In this document: positions 34,667-48,378 of the stretch, piece by piece
Layout: the number at the start of each line of letters is the position of its first letter
Position numbering within the stretch: position 1 is the stretch's first letter
Assembly (NCBI GenBank): GCA_946122785.1
Contig: CAMGYJ010000005.1
Coordinates: 35,640,002-35,704,001, forward strand
Source: Linum tenue
Lineage: Eukaryota; Streptophyta; Magnoliopsida; Malpighiales; Linaceae
Direction of reading: 5' to 3'
Length of the DNA stretch: 64,000 nt
Notes under the pieces: model-generated
Database searches by the model: none
Told to the model about the DNA's origin: nothing
What the model saw: the letters and a program-made list of their open reading frames with translations, nothing else
Made by a program: the position numbers and the translations under genes

Positions 34667-36742
34667 ATGAATGAAGAGATTTATTAGATTCTCGCATTTG
34701 GATACTAATTGTTACTCTAATACCTATTCAAACACCAGTTTCAAACTACCATCAAATATATATGATCGCTATAATTAAATGATGCCTTTTCCACATTGAT
34801 TGCATTCCTAACAAGAATAGTATGCTTTGATATTTGGCCAAACATGATTCACTACTAGTACTAGACTCACATGTATTGGAAAATTGAGGAATTCGTTATT
34901 TTAGTCTGGATTCGACAAAGATACACGAACACATTCCCTTCACATGCGTTTTGTGTTTCCAAGCATAACTGTTCTTTTTTCTTTCTTTTAAGTTATGGCA
35001 TGCACTTTGCATTTTGGCCTAACTCAGAAAACCTAAGATAACTACAAACATGAGCTTTCAAATAAAATGATGGTATGTTCAAATTTTCAAATCAAATCAC
35101 AACTATAGTCGGACTCTTTTGGTTGGTCGTTAACATAGACAATAGATTATTTTTCTCGTTAACGAATTGAGACTAAATTGGAAAATATTTCGTAGCTACC
35201 ATATCAACGGTTTGTTCGTCAATTTTTTTTTAATCTTTAGAATTAAAATAAGGGTTACCGCCACCTTATAATCTTTAGCTTCCAAAACTAATAATTTCTG
35301 TCTTCTTGGCTACTGAATCAACCAACCTCAAAGAATGTGTGCCGTAGCCATCTCATCTTCTCGCAAGTGACGCACCATATCAGTTGGTTGTTTTACCTCA
35401 GCGGATCACTAACGGATTTCGGAGGCCAGCCGTCGGTAGGCTAAGCTTCATTACATTTTGGTCTAGATTCAGTGAACCATTTCTACAAATTTGCGAATTC
35501 CAATACAAGGAAGTGCAAGTGGCAGCAAAATACAGATTTCATATTGCTTGATATGGTTGTTTCGAGAATTAGAGTCTAAATGTCTAGATTTTGAATCATT
35601 CAAAAAATCATAATTAATATATTGTTGTTGAAACATATTTAAAAATGTTAGCTGCTATTGTAACATTTAATTAAAAATAAAATATTTTATTTGTTTTTAT
35701 AAAAAGTCAAATTTATGCTTAACTAAAAGAATCAAAATGGCTAGAAATATTGAGATTATTGCCAAAGGTATTTAATGAAAAAAATAAAAAAGGAATAGAT
35801 AAAATGGAAGGGAAAAAAAAATCAAAGATATATAATCTCTCGAAAGATGAGAGATTTTATATTTCTAAATTTTAGAGATTTGAACTTCCCGAATCTAAAA
35901 TACATAATACTAAAACAGGAAAAAAAAGTAACTTTCTGCTAAATCTATGAATTTAATGAATCTATGAATTTCAGTGACTCCATAATTCAATTCATTTTCT
36001 CAAAAACACCCCTCAATATCTAAGAATGAGGATGCAACCGTCCGATCGAGATTAGACCAAACTCATGAGAACCGCTGTCCAATTATGAACCACACCTTGG
36101 AACCAAAGACCGAACCAATAATGCATTATGTCCAATTTGGTCTAGTCTAAATGTCAATTCGGTTCATTTTTCTTCATAATTTAAAGAATTCACAGGACCA
36201 AAGACCGGATCATATTATATTTATTACACTATAGTCTATTCAAGGCGTTGGTTCGATCCGGTTCACTTCGAATCAACCATTGCACACCCCTAAAATTCAC
36301 CAATTTAAGTTTAAAATCATCAGTTTATGATGGCACAAACCCATTTGTTACGCCTACGTACACATTACAACAGGACATTGGTACGCTCAAGTTGGTATAA
36401 AACGCGGGACTATTCGGATATCATCTTGACGGCCACATGAACCTCTCCATGTTAGGCAGGCATGATCGAGGAGAAAGCTGGTATCACGAATTTGACCTGC
36501 AAATTTTTATGTTCCTACCATAAGAGAAACATCATCTGTCTACCTGCCAGTAATCTGTGCCATCTTAACCCATTCCGACCAGGCAAAAGGGTACGATAAC
36601 CTATCGATACTACTGCCCAAGGTCGATAATTTCACTTGCCTACAACATAACACCTACATACTATATTCATATTTCGCCTGTGACATAAATAAACAAACAA
36701 ACAAAACAAAGCTCATGTGCCAAACCATCGACCGACGCCTGT
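34667..36742. other. Intergenic, AT-rich; possible hAT remnant at its right
   Basis: No gene recognised up to the HUB2 stop. Near 36025-36294 a stretch rich in GGTTCGGTC/GACCAAAC motifs ends TTGCACACCCCTA, the spelling of a common plant hAT end; its left end is not clear and no target duplication was found. Bases 36300-36742 should include the HUB2 3' UTR and downstream sequence. Confidence 0.45.
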
Positions 36743-39700
36743 TCATATCTTTACGAACCGTACATCGCTCTGACCGAAGGCTGTTCCGCACCCAGGGCAC
36801 TTGCGATGCCGTAACTCCAGATTTCTTTGGATGCACGGATTGCAGAACAGGTGGTAACATTTCACGATCACAACCTGTGAATATTGAGAGAAACCAAAAA
36901 CCAGAACCCAGATCATGTTCTATCCCTGTCAAGTTCAAATGAAGCTATAATATATATTCAGCTGGCAAAATACACTTACTTCCTTGGGCCGATCCGAGCA
37001 TACACTGCACTTGAGAATCCTTTTGCAGTCATTAATTTCATCCTGGAGTCTTTCTATAGCAGCTTCACTGGTCTCTGAAATCAACTCGGCGATCTGATTG
37101 TTCAGCTCCAACAGCTCTTCCTCCACTTTCTGCCTCTCATATCTGGTTCACCAATATTGTGAGTTCAATTATCATATGTGTTGTTCAGAGGAAACAAGTA
37201 AGGAGGGGAACATATATGGCTTGGTTGTTTTAGCTAAACAAAGAAGTAACCTGAAAAAGGTTCCATTAAAAGCTAAAAGCCTAAATTCATAACGCATCAA
37301 CTCGATTTTTTGTAAGAACCCAATCAAATACACCTTCCGTAACATCTTTTTCTTGGCCACCTTTTATCATTAGTAGCAAAAGTGGAAACAAACACAGCCT
37401 AAATAAAGGTGACGGGTACAGGAGCAATAGAGCAACCACTGGTATATTATGGAGCACAAAATGGATTTCCGTATATTTTTTATCCTATTAACTGTAAATC
37501 ACTTGTTTCTGGAGTTATGAGTTATGACCATGCCGAAGCACTATTACTATACGAGTAACAGAGGTGGGAAGAAAAAGAAAAACAAACCTTTCATTCTCCA
37601 GCTCTGTTCTTACTTCGTCCGACTTCTTTTGGATCTGCTCGTATTCCTTTTCAGAAGAAGCAATAGCATATTTGATCCATTTCTGTTCCTTCTCAGCATC
37701 TGTTAGTTCCCACCGAGCCATCTCGAGAGTGACTGCTAGATGTCTTTCTTCTTCAGTATACCGGATTGCATCAGCAAAACATGTTTTCATCTGCAAAAAG
37801 TCGATCTTACTGGAGATGCAGAAAATTCCAATGCTCATGCAGAGCACATGATTGGCGAAAATGGGAGACAGGGAGGGAGACTCACTTGTTCCTCACTATG
37901 GGCGATCCTCGTTTTCACTTGTTCTATTGATGCATTTAACTGTTGAAGTTGCTTTGTCAGGGCCTGTTTCTCAGCTACCAAAATGCCGTGGGCCTGCTTT
38001 GTCTTCACACTATCAGAAACGAGCTGCATGAATTAGAAAAATAGTAGTGAGTATAGATGGGTGGACATTGACTGTTATCATAAACATATTTCTCATGCCA
38101 CCTAGATTAAAAAAATAAAAAGATTTCTAATGTGGACAAAAAAACCTATGAATGGTGAACAACAAAGTAAACCTTGATATTGTAGTCATCTCTTTCAGTA
38201 ACTTGTTGCAGTAGATGCTGGTTCTGCGTCTGCATATCTTCATAGGCTTGACCAACAGTCTGGATCCGTGAATAAATTTGGTATTAACAAGGAGGGGAGG
38301 GAGATATTAACAGGCGATGCTTGGGGCATATATCAATCCAGGAGCAACGTAGAAGGAGATAAATACACCTTAATCAACTGACCTCAATTTCAGAAATAAA
38401 TGCCTCGGCATCCTTCTCTTTGATAGCAATTGCTTCATTGAGCTCCATTACATCTCTGTATCAACAGTCAAGCAAAAATTTCATGCCTATTGGTTCTAGA
38501 AACAGTGACAAATGTCAGCAGAAATCAAAGAGCGTTAGACAAATTGTGAAATGTGTTATAGCACTAAACGAACAATTAAAGCATGCAAAAGTATTTTGTC
38601 CAGCCACTCACAACATTTCCAGAGCAACTTCCTACTAGAAGCTATAGCATCCAGTGGAAAGCTAATCCATAAATCAGAAACGAACCTTTTAGAAGCATCC
38701 AATTTGGCCCTTAATTCGGAAATTTCAGCTTCAGCAGCAGTAAGTCTTGTTGGCACGCCATCTCAGCCTCATTAGCCGCTTTAACTCTCAACTGAAGAGG
38801 ATGTTCATCTAAGGCACTCCTTAAGGCTTCAACTTGAGAAAGAGCCCTCCGCGTGGATTCTTTGATTTCGTTGATGTCTCTGCACAAAGTCAAATTACAA
38901 CTACTACAGGAATGTATAATTAAGTTGTAAACACAAAGGTGACTTCTTCATGGCATAGAAACAAACAACATCTTGAATGAGACTGCAACCAAGAAATTAG
39001 CGCTGGCAAAAAAGAGTTTCAATATCTCAGCAACCCATTTTCTCGTCGTTGCCTTCCCAAGCTAAAGAGAGTCAACCAAAAAAATAGGGGCAATGGGACC
39101 AAAAGTATCCGTACCAAGAAGAAAAGAAACCAGAAGAATCTGTACTAAAACAGAATAGTTGACAAACAAGTTTAAGTTGGGGTGAAAAGATGACCAACTC
39201 ATACTTTTATTTTCGTTTTCTGTATTTTCACTAAGAATATGTGACTTTTTCCCTGGTTTTGTTTTTCGAATTGATCTTATCTTCATTCAGGTTCCACTAA
39301 TTCGAAAATGAATTGAAATAGGTGCTTAACGTCTCATCTAAGCAGTTCCAACTCGTAAATAACTTTCCAGATAGGAAAGAATACTTGCATGGAGTTGAGA
39401 ATTCAATTTTTGACCAGTGTTGATAATCATACAAGCCCAACATAATTCTAATCCAAGAAAAGCAATAATCCATACAGCCCACAGAGTACAAAACGATATA
39501 TCTCGCTTTGTATCTCTCCAAAAGCACGAGAAAGGATGAACTCCAAACAGCCAACTGATACATTGTTAGCTATTTAAATCAATAAATCACGAACGTGAAT
39601 AGTGTCAAGCAATGTAGTCAAAAGCGAGTTTCTACGTAGAAACGTTTTGGTGATCTAGAAGCGTAATATCGTAAGTTTTTAAGTTTTAAAACGGAGTTTT

Positions 39701-42700
39701 TAACTACGTAAATTATAAAAACTGAGATTTTGTGTAGAAGCGTTTTAGTGACCTAAAAACGTAAAATCGTAAGTTTTTAAGTTTTAAATCGCGATATTTT
39801 GACTACATACTTCCAAGGAGTCGATAACAATGCCCTGGAATGCTAAATTTTTAATAATTATCAATTTTGGTTCAAAAGGAAACTGGAACATCGTTAACCC
39901 ACTCATTAAAGATGACAATGAGCTTAGAAAATGGAAATCTGATCAGACATATTTCTCCCAACCAGTATTGTTATTGTTATTTTTTTATATTTATTAGAGC
40001 ATCCCTAGGAACTATAAAGCATTAACAACATATGAAGGATCTAAGAAGCATGAAACAAAATCCAGGATATGGTATGAAAAGTATGAGGAAATTGGATACT
40101 TCAACCTAACTAACAACATTTTAAGTTCAAGTCATTTCACCATGTAAACTCTCCTATTCAGAAAAAAGCCAAACCTAATCCTGAATCCCAAATGTTTCTC
40201 TGACAATAGAGACAAATACAATAAACGAAGAGGCAACCAGTTGTCAGAGTCACAGACATGAAGCATACCTATTATCAGAGCCTTCCTGCCCATACATATC
40301 CAATATCGTCTGCAGCTCCAGTTTCTCCTTCTGCAAACTTTCAACCTGCAAATTATTTATCTTCATTACTCATTCTGGCGAACCCATGGAATTTTCTGCC
40401 AAGGAGACATATGATTGAAGGTATTCCTTCCGTGGTCCAGTATCCAATTGGTTTTTAAAGAGTGTGCTCAAAAACAGAATTTTCCTGCTACTAATTCCAT
40501 GAGATGGTAAAGCTACATGCTGCCTGTCACAAAGAAGAGAGAAAAATGTTGCTGTCCGGACCAGACAATCAAAATGTAAGAGACGCAGCCCCACCCCGCT
40601 GCTGTCTGGACAAGACTATTAATTATAAGTTGTTTATCTGGTCACTAATTGATGGTCTGCTCCATCACAATTCAAGTTTTTGTACTTCCATTTCAAGATG
40701 GTGCCAGAAAAGGTTGACCACAATCTGATACATGTCACCGACGATATTACAACTTTACAAGGAAAGCTGCACCAGTGGTACTGTTTTTTATCCAAATGGG
40801 TTAATGGGCATTAACTTCACATGGTTAACCAACTAATAACCCCCCACCACCCCTAAATCCATTAAGCTTTTGCGTTTCCATCTTTTACAGGAAATCTTAA
40901 GTAAAAAAGTTTACCACCATGAACCATGCACTCTGACATTTCAGTGACAGCAGTCATCCTAATCCCCAATTGAAGTTGTCTCGCCAATAAATAAAGCAAG
41001 AGCACTTAATGTCTATTTTGTCAATATGGGAAGATGTTAAAACCTTGCTGCACAAAGCCTGTTAACGAATGTCATTTCATACAGATTTATACCAAGGATA
41101 ACCTATCCTTCAAACTTTTAACAATTAAAGGAGGTGCCAGTCAAATTCAAGCCTCAAAGTCCTACTTCGCATTATTGTAGGCAACAATACTTTGCCAACA
41201 GAATTTTTCAGGTTAAGTGGAGGCTCAGATGAGTATTTAAGGCATTAGATTAACAAAACCTCATTGGAGTAGAAGTTGGCTACAAACTACTGAACAAGAT
41301 CTAGACATAATCAGTTGAAAGATAAACACCAGAGCACTACCACAGGATGAATAACATACCAAGCTGTAAGCATACCTGAGTCTTCAATGTTTTGATTTCT
41401 ATCACTTGTTCAGCACACTTTCCTGCCAAGCTGTCTTGTTCATTCGTCTACATTGGAAATAAAAGGGACAATGTAAATGAAAAACGGAATTCATAACTAT
41501 GTTCAAATAACAAATACAAAGAAGATCAGTTTACCGAACACAAACAAGGAATCAAACCAAAAAGGCAGAATACTAAGTAAGAACATTATAAGGAACATGT
41601 CCAACCAATAAACAACTCATGCATTCCATGGCCTAGTTATCTACTGGTTCTCTTTTTCCACAAGGTCGTGCACGAAAATTATTTTTATTTCCAATGCCAA
41701 TTCGACAGCAGTTTAACACGGATGAGAAAACATCTTAATTTCTGAAGCAAAAATTACTACTTTTATGAGCATAGCCAGATGAAAGATAAACTCAAAATCT
41801 TATGTTCTTTAGTTAGTTCAATCACAATTTCAACGTGCCTTGTTAATATAAACCCATAAATACTAACAATGAGATCGTATAATAGATTTCAATACAAAAC
41901 CAATGCAGGATACATGTTAAATTGCTTAAGTCACTGTCTCATCAATTCTGAATTCTTTTCACCCAATTCTACATATACAACCAACACATGGAAGCATGCG
42001 GAGTTACAAACCTTTTCAATCAACAAAGCTTTCAATGATCGGGATTTTTCTTGCAAGGCAAGTGCTTCATCTGCTGTTTGCTTCCATCGATTCAATTGAA
42101 CTTCCATCATACTCATTTCCTTGGATAATGCAGAGGCCATAACACGGAACTCTGCTTTAATATCCTTTCTCCCTAATTAAAAAATTGGTTCAGTAAGTGA
42201 CAAAAACAGCTACGAGAGACAACTCTAAGTATAGTACAATTAATTTTACTTACCAGAATCTTGGACAGCTTCTTCCGCTTTAATCTCAAGATCATTCTTT
42301 TCAATCTTACACTTTTGCAGCTGAGCTTCGAGCTCTTCAATTCCAGAATTGTCACTGGCTATTGAATTCCTGGCAAAGTCAGCTGACTCCAATTTTATAC
42401 TTACTTCCTTCTCCCTTCTGACAATTGAAGACCTATCAGCCTGAAGTAATCTGTTTAACAGACTGAACCAACAATATATGTATGCAAGCATGTTCACAGA
42501 AAAAGAAGCTCATAACCTGCAAAGCCTCGAGCAGAACTTTATACCGCTCCACTTCAGCATTCCAGTGTTGAAGCTGATCGTTCACTAAGTTGTAGAGACG
42601 AGATGATAGATATGTTTATCATCCTTCAGGTCATTCTATGAATATCCACTTGGACGATTAGACGCTTAGACAGACAAAATTGAACTAGTACTTCAGAAAA

Positions 42701-45037
42701 TTGGAAAGACCATGCAGTCTAAGTGCACAAACTACAATACCTGAAGAACTTCCAAATCTTTTGATAAGATCTGATTTTCTTCTTGTGCATCTTGAAGCTC
42801 AGAAAGACGGGCAGCAGCTAGCAACTTAAATTTCAGGACAACACACTTAGCAATTGAACAATAGAATGTAAGCAGGCATAAAAGGCTTTAGCATGGCTCA
42901 GTACCTTAATTTCCTCTATGGAATCTCGCAACTCTCGCAATCCCTTAGATCTATCAGAAGACTTCTCTGGGGACAGGCTTCCATTTGCAGCACTTGGAAT
43001 TGGACCATGTATTTCAGCATCAGTATCTTTTTGCATCTCCAGATTGATCAACTTTCTTCTGCTGTCTTCTAGTTCAGCCATACATTCTTCCAGCTCACCT
43101 TTTAAAGAAATACAATATGTTACAATTAAACCTATTAGCAAGATGACCAATCTAACTTATGCCACAAACAGCAATGCTGGCGGAGTGATATACTCTGTGA
43201 GTAGCACAATCCCCATAAAGTCGAAGTCACTGTGTTATGTATAGCAAATATAAATGAATCATATAAGAAACCTGCAAGGCGTGAAATTTCAGATTGTTCT
43301 GTTGAATGCATGCTTGTGTAATTCTCAATTCCCTCCATGTATTCTTTATGCTTTACGTGGAGAATATCAATCACCTCCTGCAGATTCCGTGCTTCTTCTC
43401 TCATCATATCATCAAGCCTCGACAACTGAATGATGGCATCTGAAGATGAAAAAAATCAGTTACAACTAAGGAATCAAAAGTTCGTCCACAACTCAGCAGA
43501 TCCAACATAAGATCTTAAAGTTTGAGACAAATGCCTAGATCTGTTGATCTGACCTTCTGCGGATAGCTTTCCTTCAAAGCCTGTCTTATGCTCACAGTCT
43601 CCGTCCTCTGAGTATCAATAATGGATTCCAAAGACTCCATCAACCCTATACTGGAGGAAAAGGCGTGAAGCAAGCATTTCATTGGTATATTCAGCAATTC
43701 CATCATTTTGACGGTTTTGAAGTGAATCCTTCCCCAGAAGTCTACAAACGAAACACTTCCTCAGCAGGACAAGATGGAACCGAACCTAAAAAGTGTACCA
43801 AAAAGATTGTACCACACAAAATATAAGATGCAACAGGAGAAGAAACCGGAAATAAGCACTTCAGAAGAGTTGAGGATAGTGGCATTACAATTAGTGGTAA
43901 GAACAAAAGCTGACCGATACCTCGAGAATAATCTGCATCATCGAAAGTTTGTAGCACATTCGGGCCACCACCAGCTCGTGCACTAAGTAGAACCAAATCG
44001 TCGACCAACTGCAGGAAGTATACAAATCAAAGAGAGGAAGCAGGAAATACCCTCAACAGAGAGAATATTGAAAGAAAAGTACGAGAAACCAAAGAGATAA
44101 GGTGAGAGAGAGAAACAAGCTCCACCCACCAACCTGATTCCACACTTGATTTGTTGTGATGAGAATCTCATCATATGAAGCCTGATTACCTTTCAGTTCT
44201 GCAATCTTGGCTTCTAGATCACGCAATTCGCGCTTTTGGAGATCCAATTGTTGAACAAGCTTTTGATTCTGGTGATGGAGAACCATAACATCAACCTGAA
44301 TAGAAAACCCAACCTGAGAACACTTCCTCACAGCTGAAAAACCTCCACGACGCATATAAATCATGTGCATAAACAGAGGATATATACAAGAGCATCCTTG
44401 ATGAGTACAAACCATGTCGTATATATGAATAATGATAGATGATCTTTGAGTACAAGCAGCACATCCCGATTCATAGTGGGCCAATTCAGAGTTTCATTTG
44501 TGCCTACCCCAACACCAATTCGACCAATTCTAGAAAGCAAGCTCAGGTAAGTTGGATAATAGCCACCAAACCAATCAAGACGGACATATTCGCCTACCTC
44601 ACTCAGACTAGAGTCTACGACTAAGCCCCTAGCCTCCTCTCCACCTCAATCAGCTCTCAACTGAACTCAATTTCACCAACGAGAGAGTGCGAAATGAACA
44701 GGAAGACACAGTAGGAATTGCGAAAAACCACTTACAGTTAACCTAACCATCAACTAAGTTCAGTATACTCATCACACAAAGTTAAGTATAGGCAAGCGAC
44801 GCAATTGCAAAAAAAGCCTTTTCGAAAAAACACTATCAATCCCTACCCCTCGCTGCAACCAAACAGAAACACGGCAACCAGTGCGAGGACCGAAATAATA
44901 GAAAAAGGAGAGCGGGGAGAAAGTACGGTTTGATTCTTGGTCGGAGAACTGGCGTGATTACGAGACATGGCGGGCGAAACAGGAGAATCGAGATGAGGCC
45001 GCTTCTTGTCTGGCTCATCGGATTCTGAGTTCTCCAT
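36743..45037 (-). CDS. HUB2: BRE1-like E3 ligase HUB2, reading frame broken
   Basis: Nuclear RING E3 that, with HUB1, monoubiquitinates histone H2B in plants (family knowledge). Exons: 44927-45037, 44134-44295, 43921-44008, 43554-43785, 43272-43439, 42905-43098, 42741-42824, 42517-42635, 42254-42440, 42012-42172, 41376-41447, 40269-40345, 38686-38879, 38383-38455, 38173-38259, 37886-38023, 37588-37790, 36980-37142, 36743-36874. Start MENSESDEPDKKRPHL and long coiled coils (LQNQKLVQQL-type, RLSELQDAQEE, ISSEKEYEQ-type) match HUB2. The RING is C-terminal: CSVCSDRPKEV, then CYHLFCNPCIQRN and CPGC, ending DVRFVKI. Frames do not join: +1 near 43744-43753 and at A4 43658-43661, a one-base mismatch at the 43554 donor, -1 near 42602-42608, and -1 near 38747-38753. 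Either this copy is a decaying gene or the assembly has indels here. Confidence 0.93.
39612..39808. mobile_element. MITE in HUB2 intron, with internal duplication
   Basis: 197 bp bounded by ATGTAGTCAAAA and its inverse TTTTGACTACAT. Two direct copies of a roughly 60-bp unit (about 39636-39698 and 39735-39795) share TAGAAACG/TAGAAGCGTTTT and the run ATCGTAAGTTTTTAAGTTTT. No clear target duplication was seen. Lies in the large intron between exons 38686-38879 and 40269-40345. Confidence 0.65.
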
Positions 45038-45233
45038 TAAAAAGGAAAATTCAGAGGCTGCCGGACCGTTTCCGCTCTCGTAATTTCTTCCGTCAAAAAA
45101 CGGTGAGCGACAGCCAGAGAGAAAGCGAGACGGCGTGGTAACTGATTGAACGCCACACCCGTATCGGCTTCACGGCTCCGGTGGTAACGAAGTCGCCGTG
45201 GGGAGCAAAGAGAGGAAGAACCGCGCCTGACTT

Positions 45234-45660
45234 TAGGAATGGCAATGGGGCAGGTCCGGGGCGGGTTTCTTGGTACCCAGACCCGCCCCGTGGCAGGGCG
45301 GGTCCAGGTCGGGTAATTGATCACGGGTCACGGGTCGGGGCAGGTCGACCCAATGGGTATGCAATTTATTTGAAAAACATTAGAAAGATTCGTTATTTTT
45401 ATTATAAAACTAAGAAAATAAACAATATTATGACAATTGTAGTTAAATTATTGGAGAAATTGAGGTTTTCACTAATTTACTACTTTATTATAGCTAAAAT
45501 ATGATGCGATAAAAGTAAAATTCAAAGTAATTTGACTAAGATTTCATGTAATTTAGACACAAACGGGTCGAGAATGGGGCGGGTCAGGGCAGGTCGGACC
45601 CGCCCCAAAACAGGTCAAACAGGTCGGGTAAAACGGGTCAGGTCGAAATTGCCATCCCTA
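45234..45660. mobile_element. Non-autonomous hAT (427 bp) upstream of HUB2
   Basis: Ends TAGGAATGGCAATGGGGCAG and GAAATTGCCATCCCTA, with inverted GGGGCGGG/CCCGCCCC subterminal repeats. Exact 8-bp target duplications CCTGACTT lie at 45226-45233 and 45661-45668. No coding capacity. The near end is 196 bp from the HUB2 ATG, so it sits in or just above the core promoter. Confidence 0.93.
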
Positions 45661-45668
45661 CCTGACTT

Positions 45669-47670
45669 GGTGGTGGAAGAAGAGCAACTGTTGCGCTCAC
45701 TGAACCAAGAGGGAAAATAACGGAGGAATAAAATTAGAAAATAAATAATACAGTGACGGGTTTTTTTTGTTGCTAGTTGCTACCCGCCGTTCCGGTCAAC
45801 CGGTGGGCGCGTGGGAGATTTTGCTAGACGCACTGGTCAGTGGTGACTCAGACTCTGGTCAAATCTGCCGCCACTGGGCCAGAAGAAGAAAGTTTGTTTG
45901 GAAAAAAATTAATCGGCTCACTCACAAATCCGCTACCCCTGCACTAATAGGGCTAGATTTTATGTCACATCGGGCCAGGTAAGATCCAACGAAGGAGAGA
46001 GGCTGGCTCTTATGGCTCATTTAAGTGAGCCAGTGATGGGTTTGTGAGTAGAAGCCGGCCCATTCTGTGATTTAGAGGACGCGTCGAAGAAGCAGCTTTA
46101 TGGGCCCGCTTCAGTTTGGATGGAGATTTTGGAGAGGAATGGAGAGAGAGAAAGGATAAGAAAAACTCATGCAATGTATATGTTGTGTTATTGCCATTGC
46201 AAGATATTATGGACGAGAAAGTAATGATATGGTATTGGTTGGGGTAGGGGTAGTTACTAGTAGATAATAGTTAGTTATATTTGTATTCGGCCAATTAGGT
46301 TATGAATATGTAATTTTCGGCACTTGATAAGGAATATCGGACAACATGGATTCATTTAATTAATTAATTTTAATTAGATTATTTATTTTTTAAATTGATG
46401 CATTTAACTAATTTATCTATTTTAATTAGATATATTGTTTTAATGTATGAACTTGAAAAATACATTGTTTAGAAGTTGAATAATTTTGGTTATTCCTCAA
46501 AAAATGTGGAAGAAAAAATGAGAGATTGACAATCAAATACAAATATTGTATTTTGGTGAATGATTCTGGTGGGTTTCATACTCAATTACAAGTACTGTAT
46601 TTCATTTTAAGACAAAACAATGAATTATCCAAATTACATGTATTATCTTTGTCTAGATACATCATCCAAAATTCTAACTTCCAAAACGACCCCTAAGTCT
46701 CTTCTTATTCTCTATACATAATCTTAGTTTCATCTTAATCTCCGTATATCATGTTCAAACGACTTTGCGATAAATTACCATCACTAAAAAGATTTAATGT
46801 ACAAATGAGAAAAGTAAAAAAAAAAATACAAACAATAACGTCAAATTCAAATAACTTTATAATTATATTCATCAAAATTTGTGTTTACCATTTGGTTGCA
46901 CACGTTCTTACTCCAAGTTAACGTGATGCCAAAGCGAACTTCACCCCTTTTCCCTTGTTCTCCGCAAAAGTTTTCTCATAAGAAATTATCTCTCTTCCCC
47001 TCCTAATCTTGAATCACACTCTCTCCTACTCTCAAATCAAATAACACAATAGAAAAATAAAAATATTAGAAAATGTGGGGGGAAAATACCCAGAAATAGA
47101 GTTTGCTGCATAAGCAAAAATAGGTAAAGATAAAAGATGTTCTCACAATGTTCATCCCTCAAACTCAGGCTCTCCCCCTCCTTTGCTTCCATGTTATTAC
47201 ATAAAAAGATTCCAGCAGACCAGTAAAAAAGCAGGGGAGACAATCTCATTACCAAGAGGAAAACAAGGCACAAGACTTTAGACATCTAAAGTACATCTGA
47301 ACCCACCAACACCCACTTGAACTGGCTAGCATGCTGATAATACGGGATCGATTCGTGCGTGTTCATATCGTCGAACTACCTTATTTTATGTATTTTAATT
47401 TTTGAATTGTTGAGTCAAAATGATAATATTGTTTTTTTATCCGATTCAACGACTGAGATTAACAATAGGGATATTAATGGATATTGAAGAGCTCCAATTG
47501 TCCCGTCTCAATATAATAATTAAATTCATCTGCTATTTCTTAAACAAATAAATAAATAACAGGGGAAATATAAAGAGACAACAATCTCTGGTGGAAGAAC
47601 GCAAGGGAAAAAAAAAAACCCACATCTCTCACCAGTGACAACACATAAACCTGAAACCTATTGAAATCAA
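45669..47670. other. Intergenic, HUB2 upstream / SAM gene downstream
   Basis: No gene seen. A partial inverted pair GGCTCACTCACAAATCC (45913-45929) and TTTGTGAGTAGAAGCC (46040-46055) may mark a small decayed MITE. 46320-46450 is very AT-rich with TTAATTAATTAA repeats. Bases 47300-47670 should contain the 3' UTR of the SAM gene. Confidence 0.5.
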
Positions 47671-48378
47671 TCAAGTTGGTTTCAAGTTCTGGAACATAGC
47701 ATCCCACCTGATCTCTTCAGCAGGAGTTGACCAGTAGTAGACTTGTTCATCATCAAAATTACCCTGGTGATGATCATAAGGATCATCATGACAGTAATCA
47801 TCATCACCACCACCAGCCATTAGCTTCTCCACTCCATACATCCTTGAGAAGCTGCTCATGAGCCTGGTACTGCCACCACCAGCAAGCCCATTCACCATTA
47901 ATGGGCTCCCATTAGTGAGCAGAAGCCTCTCTTGCTTACAGTCACCAGTGCTCACCATCACCACCTTCTTCTTCATCATCAGCTGGTTGTTGTTGTTGTT
48001 GTTGATGTGTCTCTTGGGCATGGCTCCTTTCCTCCTAGGAACCACCATAAGCCCCCCTGCCGCCGCGGATTCCTGCCTCCCAATCCATGCCCTGAGGTAC
48101 TTGGCCAAGCTCCTCTGAGTTCTTCTGATTGCAACCACCATCCTTGCAATGGGATGTGGGCGATTGTACCCTCCTCCCCTGACGAATTTGTCCTTCCTGG
48201 CAAGCTTCAGGATCTCCAGCCTGTGCTTGGCGATGGAGATCCCCATGCTTTGGAGGAACTCATGGTTGAAGTATGCTATGTCTTCTTCCTCTAGCTCGTT
48301 GTTGGTGAAGGCTACACCATACTCGTACACCAGAGATGGATCGAGCCCGGTCTTGGACAGCCATGAGAACCAATCCAT
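47671..48378 (-). CDS. SAM (sterile alpha motif) domain protein, single exon
   Basis: An intronless 235-residue plant protein. The N-terminus MDWFSWLSKTGLDPSLVYEY starts the SAM fold, which runs to about residue 66 with NELEEEDIAYFNHEFLQ, MGISIAKHRLEILKLARK. After it come a basic stretch (ARMVVAIRRTQRSLAKYLRAW), a PRRKGAMPKRH segment, a run of six asparagines, and an acidic His/Asp-rich tail (GGGDDDYCHDDPYDHH) ending RWDAMFQNLKPT. SAM domains mediate protein or RNA contacts; the partner is unknown for this plant group. Arabidopsis has short SAM proteins of the same layout. The start is set by the conserved MDWFSWLS. Frame is clean. Confidence 0.92.
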   Translation of the reverse strand: MDWFSWLSKTGLDPSLVYEYGVAFTNNELEEEDIAYFNHEFLQSMGISIAKHRLEILKLARKDKFVRGGGYNRPHPIARMVVAIRRTQRSLAKYLRAWIGRQESAAAGGLMVVPRRKGAMPKRHINNNNNNQLMMKKKVVMVSTGDCKQERLLLTNGSPLMVNGLAGGGSTRLMSSFSRMYGVEKLMAGGGDDDYCHDDPYDHHQGNFDDEQVYYWSTPAEEIRWDAMFQNLKPT

